Assembly (NCBI GenBank): GCA_002706885.1
Contig: PAKY01000104.1
Coordinates: forward strand, 1-45,878
DNA from: Phycisphaerae bacterium
GTDB lineage: Bacteria > Planctomycetota > Phycisphaerae > Phycisphaerales > UBA1924
Length of the DNA: 45,878 bases
Direction of reading: 5' to 3'
Shown here: positions 8,490-17,821 of the stretch, one piece after another
Layout of the letters: every line of letters begins with the position of its first letter
How positions within the stretch are numbered: the first letter of the stretch is position 1
Translations under genes and position numbers: made by a program
The notes under the pieces: generated by a model
What the model was told of the DNA's origin: nothing
Seen by the model: the letters and a program-made list of their open reading frames with translations, nothing else
Database searches by the model: none

Positions 8490-10087
8490 CGCTCACCCCG
8501 ACGCAGACTCACCCCGGGCGCCCCGGCGGAACCGGGTGCCCCGGCCGAGCCGGGTGCCCCGGAGGAGCCGGGTGCCCCGGAGGAGCGGCAAAGCCGCTCC
8601 TCCGGGAAGCAACGCGCACAACCCGCCACGCAATCTGCCGCTTCACCGCCCTCCTCCTCTCCTGCTCCCCCGCCGTCGCCGCCCAACCCAACACCACCGC
8701 CCTCGCCCCCGCCGCCGCCCGCGCCACCGAACTCCTCCAGGTCCTCCGCGAAGAAGCACGCTTCCCCGCCGTCTCCGCCGCCGTCGCCATCGACGACCGC
8801 ATCGTCTGGTCAGACGCCGCGGGCTTCGCCGACATCGAGGCTCACGCCCCCGCCCACCCCGACACCGTCTACCGCCTCGCGAGCATCTCCAAGGCCATCA
8901 CGGGCGTCGCCGTCGCCAGCCTCGTCGAAGACGGCGTCCTCGATCTCGACGCCCCCCTCTCGACCTACCTCCCCGACTACCCCACCGCCGCCGACGCCAT
9001 CACCGTCCGCATGCTCATGGGCCACACCTCCGGCACGCGGTCGTACACGGACGAAGAACGCGACGACCTCGCCCCCAGGCAGCGCGACACCGTCGAAGAA
9101 GCGCTCGAGATGTTCGCCGCCGACGACCTCGTCCACGAGCCGGGCGAACGCTTCACCTACACCACGCTCGGCTACGTCCCCGTCCGCGCCGTCATCGAGA
9201 AGATCACGGGCCAGGACTTCATGGACGTCATCCGCGAACGCGTCCTCGAACCCGCCCGCATGCAGCGCACGTTCAAGGACGACAACAAGACCATCATCCC
9301 CAACCGCGCGTCCTTCTACACCCTCCACGACGACGGCCGACTGATCAACGGTCCCTACATCAACACCAGCTACAAGCCCGCCGGCGGCGGCATGGTCGGG
9401 ACCGCGCCGGACCTCTGCCGCCTCGCGCTCGCCCTCGCCGACGGCACGCTCCTCTCGCCCCCCGCCCGCCACGAGCTCTGGAAGCCCACCCTCGACAACG
9501 CGGGCGAGGAGATCGACTACGGCCTCGGCTGGGGACTCGCGACCGACCCGCGCGACAAGCCCTACGTCATCCAGATCGGCGGTCAGATCGGAACCGCGAG
9601 CGCCGTCATGCTCTACCCCGACGAACGCGTCGCGTCGTCGATCATCGGCAACCGCGCCAGCGCGCCGACCGGCCGCGCCGAGGTCGTCGCCCTCTCCCGC
9701 CTCTTCATGGACACCCTCGCAGGCGTCAGCGCCGAGCAGCCCGACCTCCCCGAAGGCGTCTACGACGTCACCATCACCAACAACGACCTCAAATGGCGCG
9801 GCGCCCTGATCCTCACCACCGACCGCGGCGCCGCCCGAGGACTCATCGCCGTCGAGAACACCGAGAACCCGGACGATCGCCGGACCTTCCGCGTCGCCAC
9901 CGCGACGTCCTCCCGCGACAACGGCTTCCGCCTCTTCACCGTCCACCCCCGCTGGGGCGTCTTCCCCTTCGATTGCCAAACCAACGGCGACTCCAGCAGC
10001 GACACGATCACCGCCACACTCGACCGCGCCGAAGACGATCCGTGGAAACTCACCGCCACGCGCATGACACCGGACCAGAGCCAATGA
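8486..10087 (+). CDS. Serine hydrolase, beta-lactamase/esterase (class C-like) family, with repeat-expanded N-terminus
   Basis: The 533-residue protein belongs to the penicillin-binding/beta-lactamase-like serine hydrolases. It has S133-I-S-K136 (SxxK nucleophile) in YRLASISKAITG, a YTTLGY segment where the YxN tyrosine usually lies, and a C-terminal accessory domain after about residue 410. Secreted homologues in glycan loci are often esterases rather than antibiotic-degrading enzymes. The only usable start is the ATG at 8486, overlapping the GH2 stop. It opens on about 35 unusual residues containing repeated GCPGGA units before the likely export signal (FTALLLSCSPAVAAQ). Those residues come from an 18-bp tandem repeat plus a hairpin inside the gene. 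The next gene again starts by ATGA overlap. Confidence 0.85.
   Translation: MTLTPTQTHPGRPGGTGCPGRAGCPGGAGCPGGAAKPLLREATRTTRHAICRFTALLLSCSPAVAAQPNTTALAPAAARATELLQVLREEARFPAVSAAVAIDDRIVWSDAAGFADIEAHAPAHPDTVYRLASISKAITGVAVASLVEDGVLDLDAPLSTYLPDYPTAADAITVRMLMGHTSGTRSYTDEERDDLAPRQRDTVEEALEMFAADDLVHEPGERFTYTTLGYVPVRAVIEKITGQDFMDVIRERVLEPARMQRTFKDDNKTIIPNRASFYTLHDDGRLINGPYINTSYKPAGGGMVGTAPDLCRLALALADGTLLSPPARHELWKPTLDNAGEEIDYGLGWGLATDPRDKPYVIQIGGQIGTASAVMLYPDERVASSIIGNRASAPTGRAEVVALSRLFMDTLAGVSAEQPDLPEGVYDVTITNNDLKWRGALILTTDRGAARGLIAVENTENPDDRRTFRVATATSSRDNGFRLFTVHPRWGVFPFDCQTNGDSSSDTITATLDRAEDDPWKLTATRMTPDQSQ
8514..8606 (+). repeat. Four 18-bp tandem repeats ending in a 14-bp perfect hairpin, inside a coding region
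   Basis: Four consecutive 18-bp units (8514-8531, 8532-8549, 8550-8567, 8568-8585) follow CCGGGTGCCCCGGAGGAG with small changes; the last two are identical. The final unit runs into a perfect inverted repeat with arms 8576-8589 and 8593-8606 and loop AAA. Because the unit is a multiple of three it stays in frame and adds GCPGGA-type hexapeptides to the N-terminus of the serine hydrolase. It looks like an inserted or slippage-expanded REP-like element, tolerated ahead of the signal peptide. The hairpin might also tune translation between the coupled genes. Confidence 0.85.
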
Positions 10088-12048
10088 ACCGCCACACGCC
10101 CATCTTCTGCGCCGCCGCTCTGCTGTTCTGCTGCGCCCCTTCCCTCTCCGCCCAAATCGCCGAACTCGACGCCGACCTCGACGACGACGCCCTCCCCACC
10201 TTCTCCTCCCCGTCCGCGCCAACGCTCCGCGTCACCGACCTCACCGTCGACCTCAAGCCCGCGACCACCCGCGCCTCGATCGAACGCCTCAGCGACAACG
10301 CCGTCGCCTGGACCTTCCGAGCGGGCGACGAGCCGCGTCGCATCGAGATCGATCTGCACGATGGCAACGTCACGCGCTACTACGGCATGGGCGAGCGCTT
10401 CACGAGCCTCAACCACCACGCCCACATCCTCCCCCTCGCGAGCGTCGATCAGCCCGCCCCGAAGGGCGCGAGCTCCTACAAGCCCGTCCCGTTCTTCATG
10501 ACGCCCGACGGCTACGCCCTCTGGATCGACACCACCGCGCCCGGAACGCTCGACCTCAAGGCCTCCGAGCGCTTCACGATCAAGCTCAGCGTCGAGTCAC
10601 GCTCCGTCCGCCTCGTCTACATCGCGGGCGAGACCATGGCCGACCAGCTCGCCGAGTTCACCCGCCTCGTCGGCCGCCCGCGCGTCCCGCCCGCGTGGAG
10701 CTTCGGGCTCTGGAAGAGCCGCGACGTCCACCGCTCGCGCGAGGAGATCCTCGAGGACGTCGAGCTCCTCCGCGAACACGACATCCCCGCCTCCGTCCTC
10801 GTCATCGACAGCCCTTGGGAGACGTGCTACAACGACTTCGAGCTCAACACCGAGCAGTTCGCCGACCCCGAATCGATGTTCGCCCGCGTCGAAGAGCTCG
10901 GCTTCTACCCCTGCTTCTGGCTCACGCCCTTCATCAACACCCGCAACGTCACCGACATGCGAGGCATCGACCCGGACCCGTGCGCCAACCTCGACGAAGC
11001 GCAGCGCCTCGGCCACCTCGTCACCCGCCCCGACGGATCGCTCTACACCGCCAACTGGTGGAAGGGCGAGGGCGCCCTCGTCGACTTCACGAGCGAGGCC
11101 GCGACCGAGTGGTGGATCGATCAGCTCCGCAAGACGCTCGAGTGGAACGTCCACGCCCTCAAGCTTGACGACGCCGAGGCAACCTTCGTCGACGACGCCG
11201 TCTTCGCCGACGGCACCCCCGCCAAGGAGATGAAGGGCCGCTACGCCAACCTCTACCGCGAAGCCGCGCAGCGCTTCATCGACGAGGACCTCGATGGCGA
11301 CGGCGTCATGATCGCCCGCTCGGGCCACGCGGGCTCGCAGGCCTTCCCCTTCGGCTGGGCGGGCGACAACGAGACAAACTTCTCGCTCGCCAACGGCCTC
11401 CCCACCGCCATCCTCGCGGGCCAGAACGCCGCGCTCTCCGGACTCCCCATGTGGGGCCACGACATCGGCGGCTACCTCGGCGACCGCCCCACCCCCGAGC
11501 TGTTCGTCAGGTGGGCCCAGTTCGGCGCCTTCAGCCCGCTCATGATGTCGCACATGCAGGCCAACCTCGGCCCGTGGGACTTCGGACCCGAAGCCCTCGC
11601 GATCTTCCGCGACTTCGCCAAGCTCCACACCCAGCTCTTCCCCTACATCAACGCCGCCGCGCACGAGGCCGCCGAAACGGGCATGCCCATCATCCGACCC
11701 ATGGCCCTCGCCTTCCCGGACGACCGCACGGCCGAGCGACACATCTTCCAGTACCTCTTCGGCCCCGACCTCCTCGTCGCGCCCATCTACACCCCCGGCA
11801 CGCAGCGCAGCGTCTACATCCCCGCCGGCGTCTGGTTCGACTGGTGGACCAACGAGCCCATCGAAGGACCGCGCGAGATCGTCGTTGACGTCCCCCTCGA
11901 CCGCATCCCCCTCTACGCCCGCGCCGGCGCCATCATCGAGATGCTCCCGGACGACGTCGACACGCTCATCGAACGCCACGACGCCATGGCCGACGATGTC
12001 GTCGCCATCGACGATCGACGCTTCATGCGCGAGTTCCCGAGCGAATAG
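10084..12048 (+). CDS. Secreted glycoside hydrolase family 31 protein (alpha-xylosidase/alpha-glucosidase-like)
   Basis: This 654-residue enzyme has a signal peptide (IFCAAALLFCCAPSLSAQ), an N-terminal GH31 beta domain with YYGMGERFTSL, and a TIM barrel from about residue 210 (RVPPAWSFGLWKSRD). Catalytic signatures are nucleophile Asp362 in LKLDDAE and acid/base Asp428 in FGWAGDN, followed by the C-terminal beta domain (LLVAPIYTPGTQRSVYIPAG). The ARSGHAGSQ plus GWAGD pattern is closest to YicI-type enzymes, which remove alpha-linked xylose or related sugars; the true substrate is unknown. The ATG overlaps the preceding stop by four bases, so it is the third gene of the GH2 operon. Its end faces the sulfatase gene with 13 bases between. 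Confidence 0.92.
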   Translation: MNRHTPIFCAAALLFCCAPSLSAQIAELDADLDDDALPTFSSPSAPTLRVTDLTVDLKPATTRASIERLSDNAVAWTFRAGDEPRRIEIDLHDGNVTRYYGMGERFTSLNHHAHILPLASVDQPAPKGASSYKPVPFFMTPDGYALWIDTTAPGTLDLKASERFTIKLSVESRSVRLVYIAGETMADQLAEFTRLVGRPRVPPAWSFGLWKSRDVHRSREEILEDVELLREHDIPASVLVIDSPWETCYNDFELNTEQFADPESMFARVEELGFYPCFWLTPFINTRNVTDMRGIDPDPCANLDEAQRLGHLVTRPDGSLYTANWWKGEGALVDFTSEAATEWWIDQLRKTLEWNVHALKLDDAEATFVDDAVFADGTPAKEMKGRYANLYREAAQRFIDEDLDGDGVMIARSGHAGSQAFPFGWAGDNETNFSLANGLPTAILAGQNAALSGLPMWGHDIGGYLGDRPTPELFVRWAQFGAFSPLMMSHMQANLGPWDFGPEALAIFRDFAKLHTQLFPYINAAAHEAAETGMPIIRPMALAFPDDRTAERHIFQYLFGPDLLVAPIYTPGTQRSVYIPAGVWFDWWTNEPIEGPREIVVDVPLDRIPLYARAGAIIEMLPDDVDTLIERHDAMADDVVAIDDRRFMREFPSE

Positions 12049-12061
12049 CGCGGCGCCGGCC

Positions 12062-14485
12062 TCACCACTTCGCGGCGTTCTGCGGCTCGAACGGCTCAAC
12101 GAGCCATCGGTTCAGCCAGTCGACGACCGAGCCGTCGACGTCGACCTCGCCGCTCTTGATGTCGACGACCTCGTGGTTCGCGCCGCGGCCGCCCGCGTCG
12201 TATCGCTCGCCGACGCGCTTGTGGACGTCGATCGCGAACGGGTCGGTGGTGAACTCGAGCAGCGGACGCGGATAAACGCCCTTCAACGCCGTCTCCATGC
12301 CGCCCATCGCCAGAAGGCCCGGGGCGATCAGCGGGAGCGGCGCACCGCCCTTGTCGAGGGCGCCCTCGATGTCCATGGTCGCGAGCGCCGTCGCCACGAC
12401 GGTCACGTCCTCCGAGAGGAAGCCCAGGAACGTCGCGAGCGTGCCGCCCTCGCGCGGGCCGATCGCCGCGATGCGCTTCTCGTTCACGTCGTCGCGGGTC
12501 ATCAGGTATTCGAGCGCGACCTCCAGCTCGGACATCTCGACGCCGAGCAGGCACGATCCCTCCGCGATCAGACGCTTCGACAGAGTCTCGCGGTACCGGT
12601 CGATCGCGGCCCGGTCCGCCGCGCGCTCTGGCGCGCGGCTCTCGTAGCCGATTCGGTCGGGGCTCAGCACGACGTACCCCTCGCGAGCAAGGGTCAGGGC
12701 GACGTCCTCGACCTCGGACTTGCCGACGGTGTAGCCCTTCGAGCCGGCGGCTTCGGGGTGCAGGAGCAAGACCCCCGGATGCAGCTCATCCGCGGACCCT
12801 GACGGGCGGTAGACGAACGCCTCGACGTCGCGGCCTCCGACGGTGTACGCCACGCGCTCGCGTTCGACGTCGTCGAGGTTCTCGCTCGCGACGCGTGCGA
12901 CCTCGACGCCCCATCGCCCCGGTCGCTTGCCAAGGAGTCGGTTGAACGCGCGGCGGGATTCGAGCGCGTCCTCGTGGCGCTCGTACTCCTCGTCGGCGGC
13001 GGCGGTCACCTCGTAGTGATCGCGGAGGCGGTCGAGCTCGGCGGCGAGGCGGTCGCGGTCCTCGGAGTAAGCGGGGTCGTCGTAGACGCTCGCGAGTTCG
13101 TCGGGGTCGGCGTCGAGGTCGTACATCTCCCACTCGCCGAGGCCGTAGAAGTTGATGAGCTTGAACCGCTTGGTCGCGACGCCCTCGTGTCGTGGGACCT
13201 TGTGCGGACCGCGGTTCTCGTAGAAGCGGTAGTAGACGCTCTCCCGCCAGTCCTCGGGCGTCTCGCCCTTGAGGAGGGGAACGATGCTCTGCCCCTGCAT
13301 GCGGTCGATCGGCTCGACGCCCGCGACGTCGAGGAAGGTCTGAGCGAAGTCGAGGTTCTGCACGAGCTCGTCGCAGACGCTGCCCTTGGGGGTGACGCCC
13401 GGCCAGCGGACGAGCAGAGGGGTGCGGAAGGACTCCTCGTACATCCAACGCTTGTCGTACCACCCGTGCTCGCCGAGGTACCAGCCCTGGTCGGAGGTGT
13501 AGACGACGATCGTGTTGTCGGCGAGGCCCGAGCGGTCGAGCTCGTCGAGGATGCGGCCGACGCCGTCGTCGATCGACTGCACGCAGCGGAGGTAGTCCTT
13601 GGCGAAACGCTGGTACTTCCATCGCACCAGATCGTCGCCGTGGAGCTTGGCTTCGCGGAAGGCCTCGTTCTTGGGGCCGTAGACGCTCTCCCAGAGCTTC
13701 TCCTGCTCGGGGGTGAACATCCAGCTTGGCGTGTCGAGGTGGAGGTCGCCGCGGTTGAGGTGTTCGGCGATGGACATGGCCGAGTGCATGTGCGCGCTCG
13801 AGCGGCCTTCGAAGTCGTCGAAGAGCGTCGGGGGCTCGGGGAGGTCTTCGCCGTCGAAGAGTGTGAGGTGATCGGGGCCCGGCTCCCATTGGCGGTGCGG
13901 GGACTTGTGCTGCACCATGAGGAGGAAGGGCTTGTCCTCGTCGCGGTCGTCACGGAGCCAGTCGATGGCGAGGTCGGTGATGACGTCGGTGGTGTAGCCC
14001 TCTCGGTTGACGCGGGCGCCGTTGCGGACCATCGGCGGGTTGTAGTAGCGGCCCTGGTTGATGAGGATGTCGTAGTGATCGAAGCCTGACGGCTCGGTGC
14101 GGAGGTGATACTTGCCGATCATCGCGGTCTGGTAGCCCGCGCGTTGGAGCATCGGGGGAAACGTCGCCTGGTCGCGGTCGAAGAGGCGTTCGTTGCAGAT
14201 GTTGCCGTTGATGTGGTTGTGCGTGCCTGTGAGGATGGTTGCTCGGCTCGGGGCGCAGATGGAGTTGGTGACGGAGCAGTTGTCGAAGCGCATGCCCTCG
14301 TCCGCGATGCGGTCGAGGTGAGGGGTCTCGTTGCGGTTCGAGCCGTAGGCGCCGATGGTCTGCCAGCCGTGGTCATCCGAGAAGATGAAGAGGATGTTGG
14401 GTCGGTCGTCGGCTCGAGCGAGCGAGCAGCACGCGGCGAGGGCGGCGGAGAGAGCGGCGATCGCGAGGGGTCGGCGGATGAACAT
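12062..14485 (-). CDS. Secreted or lipoprotein sulfatase fused to an apparently inactive alpha/beta hydrolase domain
   Basis: The start at ATG 14485, nine bases after GGAG, gives 807 residues. The N-terminus ([19 protein letters not shown]) contains LAAC, a fair lipobox, so it may be a lipoprotein. Residues about 27-500 form a formylglycine-dependent sulfatase: metal site FIFSDDHG, maturation motif Cys77-Ala-Pro-Ser-Arg, GKYHL, and [30 protein letters not shown]. It would cleave sulfate esters from polysaccharides. Residues about 540-807 look like a dienelactone-hydrolase-type domain ([24 protein letters not shown]). The nucleophile elbow reads GPREGG, with Arg678 where Ser is expected, so this half is probably non-catalytic. 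It converges with the GH31 gene. Confidence 0.9.
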   Translation of the reverse strand: MFIRRPLAIAALSAALAACCSLARADDRPNILFIFSDDHGWQTIGAYGSNRNETPHLDRIADEGMRFDNCSVTNSICAPSRATILTGTHNHINGNICNERLFDRDQATFPPMLQRAGYQTAMIGKYHLRTEPSGFDHYDILINQGRYYNPPMVRNGARVNREGYTTDVITDLAIDWLRDDRDEDKPFLLMVQHKSPHRQWEPGPDHLTLFDGEDLPEPPTLFDDFEGRSSAHMHSAMSIAEHLNRGDLHLDTPSWMFTPEQEKLWESVYGPKNEAFREAKLHGDDLVRWKYQRFAKDYLRCVQSIDDGVGRILDELDRSGLADNTIVVYTSDQGWYLGEHGWYDKRWMYEESFRTPLLVRWPGVTPKGSVCDELVQNLDFAQTFLDVAGVEPIDRMQGQSIVPLLKGETPEDWRESVYYRFYENRGPHKVPRHEGVATKRFKLINFYGLGEWEMYDLDADPDELASVYDDPAYSEDRDRLAAELDRLRDHYEVTAAADEEYERHEDALESRRAFNRLLGKRPGRWGVEVARVASENLDDVERERVAYTVGGRDVEAFVYRPSGSADELHPGVLLLHPEAAGSKGYTVGKSEVEDVALTLAREGYVVLSPDRIGYESRAPERAADRAAIDRYRETLSKRLIAEGSCLLGVEMSELEVALEYLMTRDDVNEKRIAAIGPREGGTLATFLGFLSEDVTVVATALATMDIEGALDKGGAPLPLIAPGLLAMGGMETALKGVYPRPLLEFTTDPFAIDVHKRVGERYDAGGRGANHEVVDIKSGEVDVDGSVVDWLNRWLVEPFEPQNAAKW

Positions 14486-14570
14486 TCCGAACGTCTCCGT
14501 TGGGCGGTTTGAGCTTCCCGACACGGTACCTCCGAAGTGAAGCGTTTGCTCCGAAAAACAGGGCTATCAA

Positions 14571-14618
14571 GCGCACTGTGCGCCGTGTGAGCGCAGTCGC
14601 CGCTTGGTGCGCACAGTG
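14571..14618. promoter_or_regulatory. Paired dyad upstream of the sulfatase, candidate operator
   Basis: CACTGTGCGC (14574-14583) and GCGCACAGTG (14609-14618) are a perfect 10-bp inverted repeat with a 25-base spacer. Each arm also carries its own small dyad (GCGCACTGTGCGC at 14571-14583; GTGCGCAC at 14607-14614). The site lies 86-133 bases upstream of the sulfatase start and downstream of the previous gene's terminator. That position fits a regulator-binding site for the sulfatase. Which protein binds is unknown. Confidence 0.4.
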
Positions 14619-14645
14619 AGGCCGTTCGGGAGGATTGATGCAACG

Positions 14646-14675
14646 AAAAACGCCGGCCCCGTGGTGGGGCCGGCG
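14646..14675 (-). terminator. Rho-independent terminator of the CBM-like dockerin gene
   Basis: A 10-bp perfect stem, CGCCGGCCCC (14651-14660) and GGGGCCGGCG (14666-14675), has loop GTGGT. It is followed on the minus strand by five T (A14646-A14650 on plus). It sits about 30 bases after the stop at 14707. Confidence 0.88.
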
Positions 14676-14706
14676 TCGAGAATCGTGCGAGACTGCGGAG
14701 CGCCGA

Positions 14707-16086
14707 TTAGGCGCCGGGGCAGCCCATGTTGTAGAGGCCGAGGAACTCGATCACGTCGAACGCGTCGGTGGTCTCGTCCTCGTTGATGTCGGCCTGACGG
14801 GAATCGTTCTGGCCGATGGTGATGTCATCGAAGTAGATGTCGCCGACGATCGGCATCGCGCCACCCTGGAAGAGGAAGACGAGCGGGCGAGCGACGTCAC
14901 CGGTCGCGGGCAGTTCCTCAGGCTGAAGCGTGACAACGAATTCCTCCCAGCCGTTCGTGGGCGCACCGGTGGTCGACAGGAAGATGTCGCCCGTGGAGCC
15001 GCGGTTCGGGCCGTAGGTTCCCTCCTCGGTCACTTCCGGGAACTCGACCTTCACGCCGATGACCTGAGCGGTCATCTGGGCGGGAATGTTGAACCAACCG
15101 CGGAGAACGAGCGGGTTGGTCAGGTTGTACGGAGCGGCGGCGATGGGGTCGGGGGCCCAACCGTGGAAGCCGCCCGCGGGGCCGTCGTCCGCGACGCGGA
15201 CCATGAAGTCGCCGGTGCGAGCCATGGGAGCGCCATTGACGCCGGCTTCGGCGTAGAAGTTTGAGCCCGGGTCGAAGTTGAAGCTGAACCAGTCGGTCGG
15301 GGTGAAGCCCTCGTCCGGATCGTCCATGGGATCGTCTTCGCCCATCTCGAAGCTCGAGTTGCCGATGCGGTTGTCATCGACGGTGAGCAGCACCTGATCG
15401 CTGATCGCGTTGCCGACGAACTGCATCAGGTCGGCGGCGTCGAGAAGGCCGAACGGCTCGGCCAGATCGGCCTCGCTGCAGGTGCCCTCGCCCATCGCCT
15501 GGATGAGCGACACGTCGTCGTAGTAAACCACGCCGTCGGCGGCGGGATCCGAGGTGTCTGCGGCAAAGGTGAAGAGGAGGATGCGGGCACGGGTCGTGCC
15601 GACGGGCGGCATCACCTCGGTGGTGAACTGCTGCCACTCGCCCATGGTGTCACGGGTCTCGACGTCGAGGTCGGGGGTGCCACCGATGCGGGAGCCGGTA
15701 GCGCTGAACCAATCGATCTTCGCGCCGACGACGGCGGTGTTGGTCACTTCACCGTCCATGAGATACCAGAAGGAGAAGGTGACCGGACCGCCGTTGGAGG
15801 TCGGCGCGGGGGGAACGATCTCCGACTGGAATTCCAAGACCGGCTCCCACGCGTGGAAGCCGTTCATGATGTCGATGGAAATCGAGCGTGAACCGCCCGG
15901 CGTGTGGTTGAACGCGTTGGTCCACAGGCCGCCCGGGTTCCCGAGGGTCGCCCAGTTGGTGGGCATGTTCAGGAAGACGCTACCGGACTCGAAGGTACCG
16001 TTGTTCACGGTCTCGGTACCGAACTGGGCGGACGCAAGACCGCCACACATCGCGACGGCGATTGCCGACATGCACGCTCTCTTCAT
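14707..16086 (-). CDS. Secreted protein with two jelly-roll (CBM-like) domains and dockerin-type repeats
   Basis: The start at ATG 16086, after AAAGGAGA with seven bases of spacing, gives 459 residues with signal peptide MKRACMSAIAVAMCGGLASAQ. Two similar beta-sandwich units open with NNGTFESGSVFLNMPTNW (about 28-220) and NSSFEMGEDDPMDDPDEGF (about 265-425), resembling carbohydrate-binding CBM_4_9-like folds. Between them is a GC-type dockerin-like stretch (CSEADLAEPFGLLDAADLMQF). The C-terminus carries a full dockerin calcium loop (DINEDETTDAFD) and ends NMGCPGA. It probably binds extracellular glycans and is held at the surface through the dockerin-like tail (inference). It has its own terminator and a GC-rich leader hairpin. 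Confidence 0.8.
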   Translation of the reverse strand: MKRACMSAIAVAMCGGLASAQFGTETVNNGTFESGSVFLNMPTNWATLGNPGGLWTNAFNHTPGGSRSISIDIMNGFHAWEPVLEFQSEIVPPAPTSNGGPVTFSFWYLMDGEVTNTAVVGAKIDWFSATGSRIGGTPDLDVETRDTMGEWQQFTTEVMPPVGTTRARILLFTFAADTSDPAADGVVYYDDVSLIQAMGEGTCSEADLAEPFGLLDAADLMQFVGNAISDQVLLTVDDNRIGNSSFEMGEDDPMDDPDEGFTPTDWFSFNFDPGSNFYAEAGVNGAPMARTGDFMVRVADDGPAGGFHGWAPDPIAAAPYNLTNPLVLRGWFNIPAQMTAQVIGVKVEFPEVTEEGTYGPNRGSTGDIFLSTTGAPTNGWEEFVVTLQPEELPATGDVARPLVFLFQGGAMPIVGDIYFDDITIGQNDSRQADINEDETTDAFDVIEFLGLYNMGCPGA

Positions 16087-16103
16087 CTCCGATTCTCCTT
16101 TCG

Positions 16104-16133
16104 CTCCCGACGGGCCGTCCGGCCTGACGGGAG
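16104..16133 (-). promoter_or_regulatory. 5' leader hairpin of the CBM-like dockerin gene
   Basis: CTCCCG (16104-16109) pairs with CGGGAG (16128-16133) around an inner GGCC/GGCC stem (16113-16116 and 16121-16124). On the minus-strand transcript it sits just before the AAAGGAGA ribosome site. The other GC-dockerin genes in this window have GC-rich hairpins in the same relative place, suggesting a shared role in mRNA stability or translation. Confidence 0.45.
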
Positions 16134-16249
16134 ACTGCGATGCGTTGTGGAGCGGACGGGAACGATGGGGAGCACTCGACGCCGCTCCGGGATGGGTGCT
16201 CAATACGCTGTGACGATGCCCTACGTCGGGCAATCACTCGGTTCTGTTT

Positions 16250-16612
16250 CTACGGCTGCTGCTCACCCGGCTTGAAGTTGGCCGCCGCTGCGATCTCGCT
16301 GTTGGCGCGGTTCACCATTTCTCGCCAGAGGCTCCGATCTTCCGGAAACGCCACGCGTCGTCCGTTTGCGTGCGGGGACGAAAGGCCCTGCTCGGGATCG
16401 ATCGGGTACGGCATGGAGTACAACGCGTCCATCAGGCGACCGCGGACCATCGTCCAACTCTCGCCGGTCTCGCTGCAAACGATCTTGACCTCCTGAGCGC
16501 CGGCGGAGGGGTTGTATCCCGACCCACCGATCGCATACTTCGCGATGAGGACGAGCGCCGCCAAGAGCAACACACCGCCTACGACACCTTTGATGACAGC
16601 CGGCTTGGACAA
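16250..16612 (-). CDS. Small membrane-anchored protein of unknown function
   Basis: This 120-residue protein starts with TTG at 16612, six bases after AGAGGA. An N-terminal transmembrane helix (VVGGVLLLAALVLIAKYAIGG, about 10-30) is followed by a soluble part. That part includes EVKIVCSETGESWTMVRGRLMDALYSMP and a C-terminal helix with EMVNRANSEIAAAANF. I do not recognise a named family. It lies 66 bases downstream of the pseudopilin gene on the same strand, so the two are probably co-transcribed. It could be an accessory of the pseudopilin or its secretion machinery (inference). Confidence 0.7.
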   Translation of the reverse strand: MSKPAVIKGVVGGVLLLAALVLIAKYAIGGSGYNPSAGAQEVKIVCSETGESWTMVRGRLMDALYSMPYPIDPEQGLSSPHANGRRVAFPEDRSLWREMVNRANSEIAAAANFKPGEQQP

Positions 16613-16678
16613 CGCAAATCCTCTTCTGACTCTGCTCTCGAACTGGTCACTTGCTGGAACGGCCGCGATTCGGGACGA

Positions 16679-17689
16679 TTACTGGTCGTTCTGACCGGGA
16701 TAGACATGTCCCCAGGACATGAAGCCTGGCGCGGACTCGTAACGATCCTGGCTTCGGGTCTGAACGACGCGCGGAACGAACTCAACGTGCATGTCGCCGA
16801 AGAGCAGGTTGCTCCCGACCGAGTCGCTCTCGGTGAAGTTCTCGCCGGTGTCGGTCGGGCGGTTGCCGCGGCTGTGACGCGGGAGCCAGTCCATGGCTTC
16901 GAATGAGAGGACGAGCGACGAGGCGTAATCCTCGAGCGTCGAACGCTTTCTCAGCGTGACGCCGGGATCAATCCGCGGGCGCTGCGTGAGTTCCGGGCCC
17001 GTGTAGTTGTCCGGGTATCGGATGTTGCTGACGCCGCCGCTCGGGGACGGGGCCCAAGTGTTGAACCAGTACTGCGTGAAGGTCGCGGTGCGATCATCAT
17101 CCTGCGCGGTCTGGTTGTTGTTGATGAGGAAGGTGATCCACGGCCAGACGTTTCCGATACCGTTGCCGCCCATCCAGTTGGAGGGCTCCGAGGCATCGAG
17201 GCTGCCGCGGGCTTCGGGACAATTGAACCATCCGTCCTCGGCGGCTTCCGGTTCGACACCGGCGTGCTGAGCGAGCGCGACCATCGGGTACCACATCTGC
17301 TTCATCGGACGCGGGCGAGCGGCGGTCGCATCGAGGACTGCGTTGATCGACGTGTTCGACTCCGCGGTCGAATCCGCGGGGAAGTTCTGTGCGTGCTCCG
17401 GGAAACGATCGTCGTAGTCCGGAAGGAACTGCGGGTAGACGGTGAGATAACGGGCCTTACCAAGACCTTGGTCGGTCAGATAGATCTCATAAGCCTGCCC
17501 AGTCGAACGCTGGTTGGTCTGACAGATGAGGAGTCGCGCCTGCTTCCGCGCCGCTCCGAGCGCCGGAAGGAGGATGCCGATGAGCAGCGCGATGATCGCG
17601 ATGACCACCAGCAACTCGATGAGCGTGAAACCCTTACCTCGATCGCGCCGAGACGCGTCAACCCAATCCTTGCGCTGACTTCTGAACAT
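16679..17689 (-). CDS. Pseudopilin-like protein with prepilin-type N-terminal cleavage/methylation domain
   Basis: The start at ATG 17689, six bases after AAGGGG, gives 336 residues. A basic leader ([20 protein letters not shown]) is followed by the classic [20 protein letters not shown] helix with Glu at mature position 5, then [23 protein letters not shown]. Near the C-terminus [14 protein letters not shown] matches the signature of planctomycete pseudopilin families of the DUF1559-like kind. A prepilin peptidase would process it and it would sit in an inner-membrane/periplasmic pseudopilus or fibre. An in-frame upstream ATG at 17821 overlaps the predicted -35 box, so it was rejected. The gene heads an operon with the small membrane protein. 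Confidence 0.9.
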   Translation of the reverse strand: MFRSQRKDWVDASRRDRGKGFTLIELLVVIAIIALLIGILLPALGAARKQARLLICQTNQRSTGQAYEIYLTDQGLGKARYLTVYPQFLPDYDDRFPEHAQNFPADSTAESNTSINAVLDATAARPRPMKQMWYPMVALAQHAGVEPEAAEDGWFNCPEARGSLDASEPSNWMGGNGIGNVWPWITFLINNNQTAQDDDRTATFTQYWFNTWAPSPSGGVSNIRYPDNYTGPELTQRPRIDPGVTLRKRSTLEDYASSLVLSFEAMDWLPRHSRGNRPTDTGENFTESDSVGSNLLFGDMHVEFVPRVVQTRSQDRYESAPGFMSWGHVYPGQNDQ

Positions 17690-17792
17690 GACACACCCCT
17701 TCAAATCTGCCGCTGTATGCCCCTCGACACTGCCGCAGAATGCGGCTTTCAACGGGCGCGTTCGGCCGAGAAAGCCGAAGAGGCGCACCCCT

Positions 17793-17821
17793 ATTCTCTG
17801 GGCTTTAGCGGCCATTGTCAA
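17793..17821 (-). promoter_or_regulatory. Sigma-70-like promoter of the pseudopilin operon
   Basis: On the minus strand a perfect TTGACA (-35, 17816-17821) is followed after exactly 17 bases by GAGAAT (-10, 17793-17798; four of six matches to consensus). The predicted transcript starts near 17785, leaving a leader of about 95 bases before ATG 17689. Confidence 0.7.

Noticed and set aside
8486-10087. The beta-lactamase-like protein as an antibiotic-resistance enzyme
   Set aside because: It sits in a coupled operon with glycoside hydrolases, has an extra C-terminal domain and lacks a clear YxN motif; an esterase or peptidase role is more likely.
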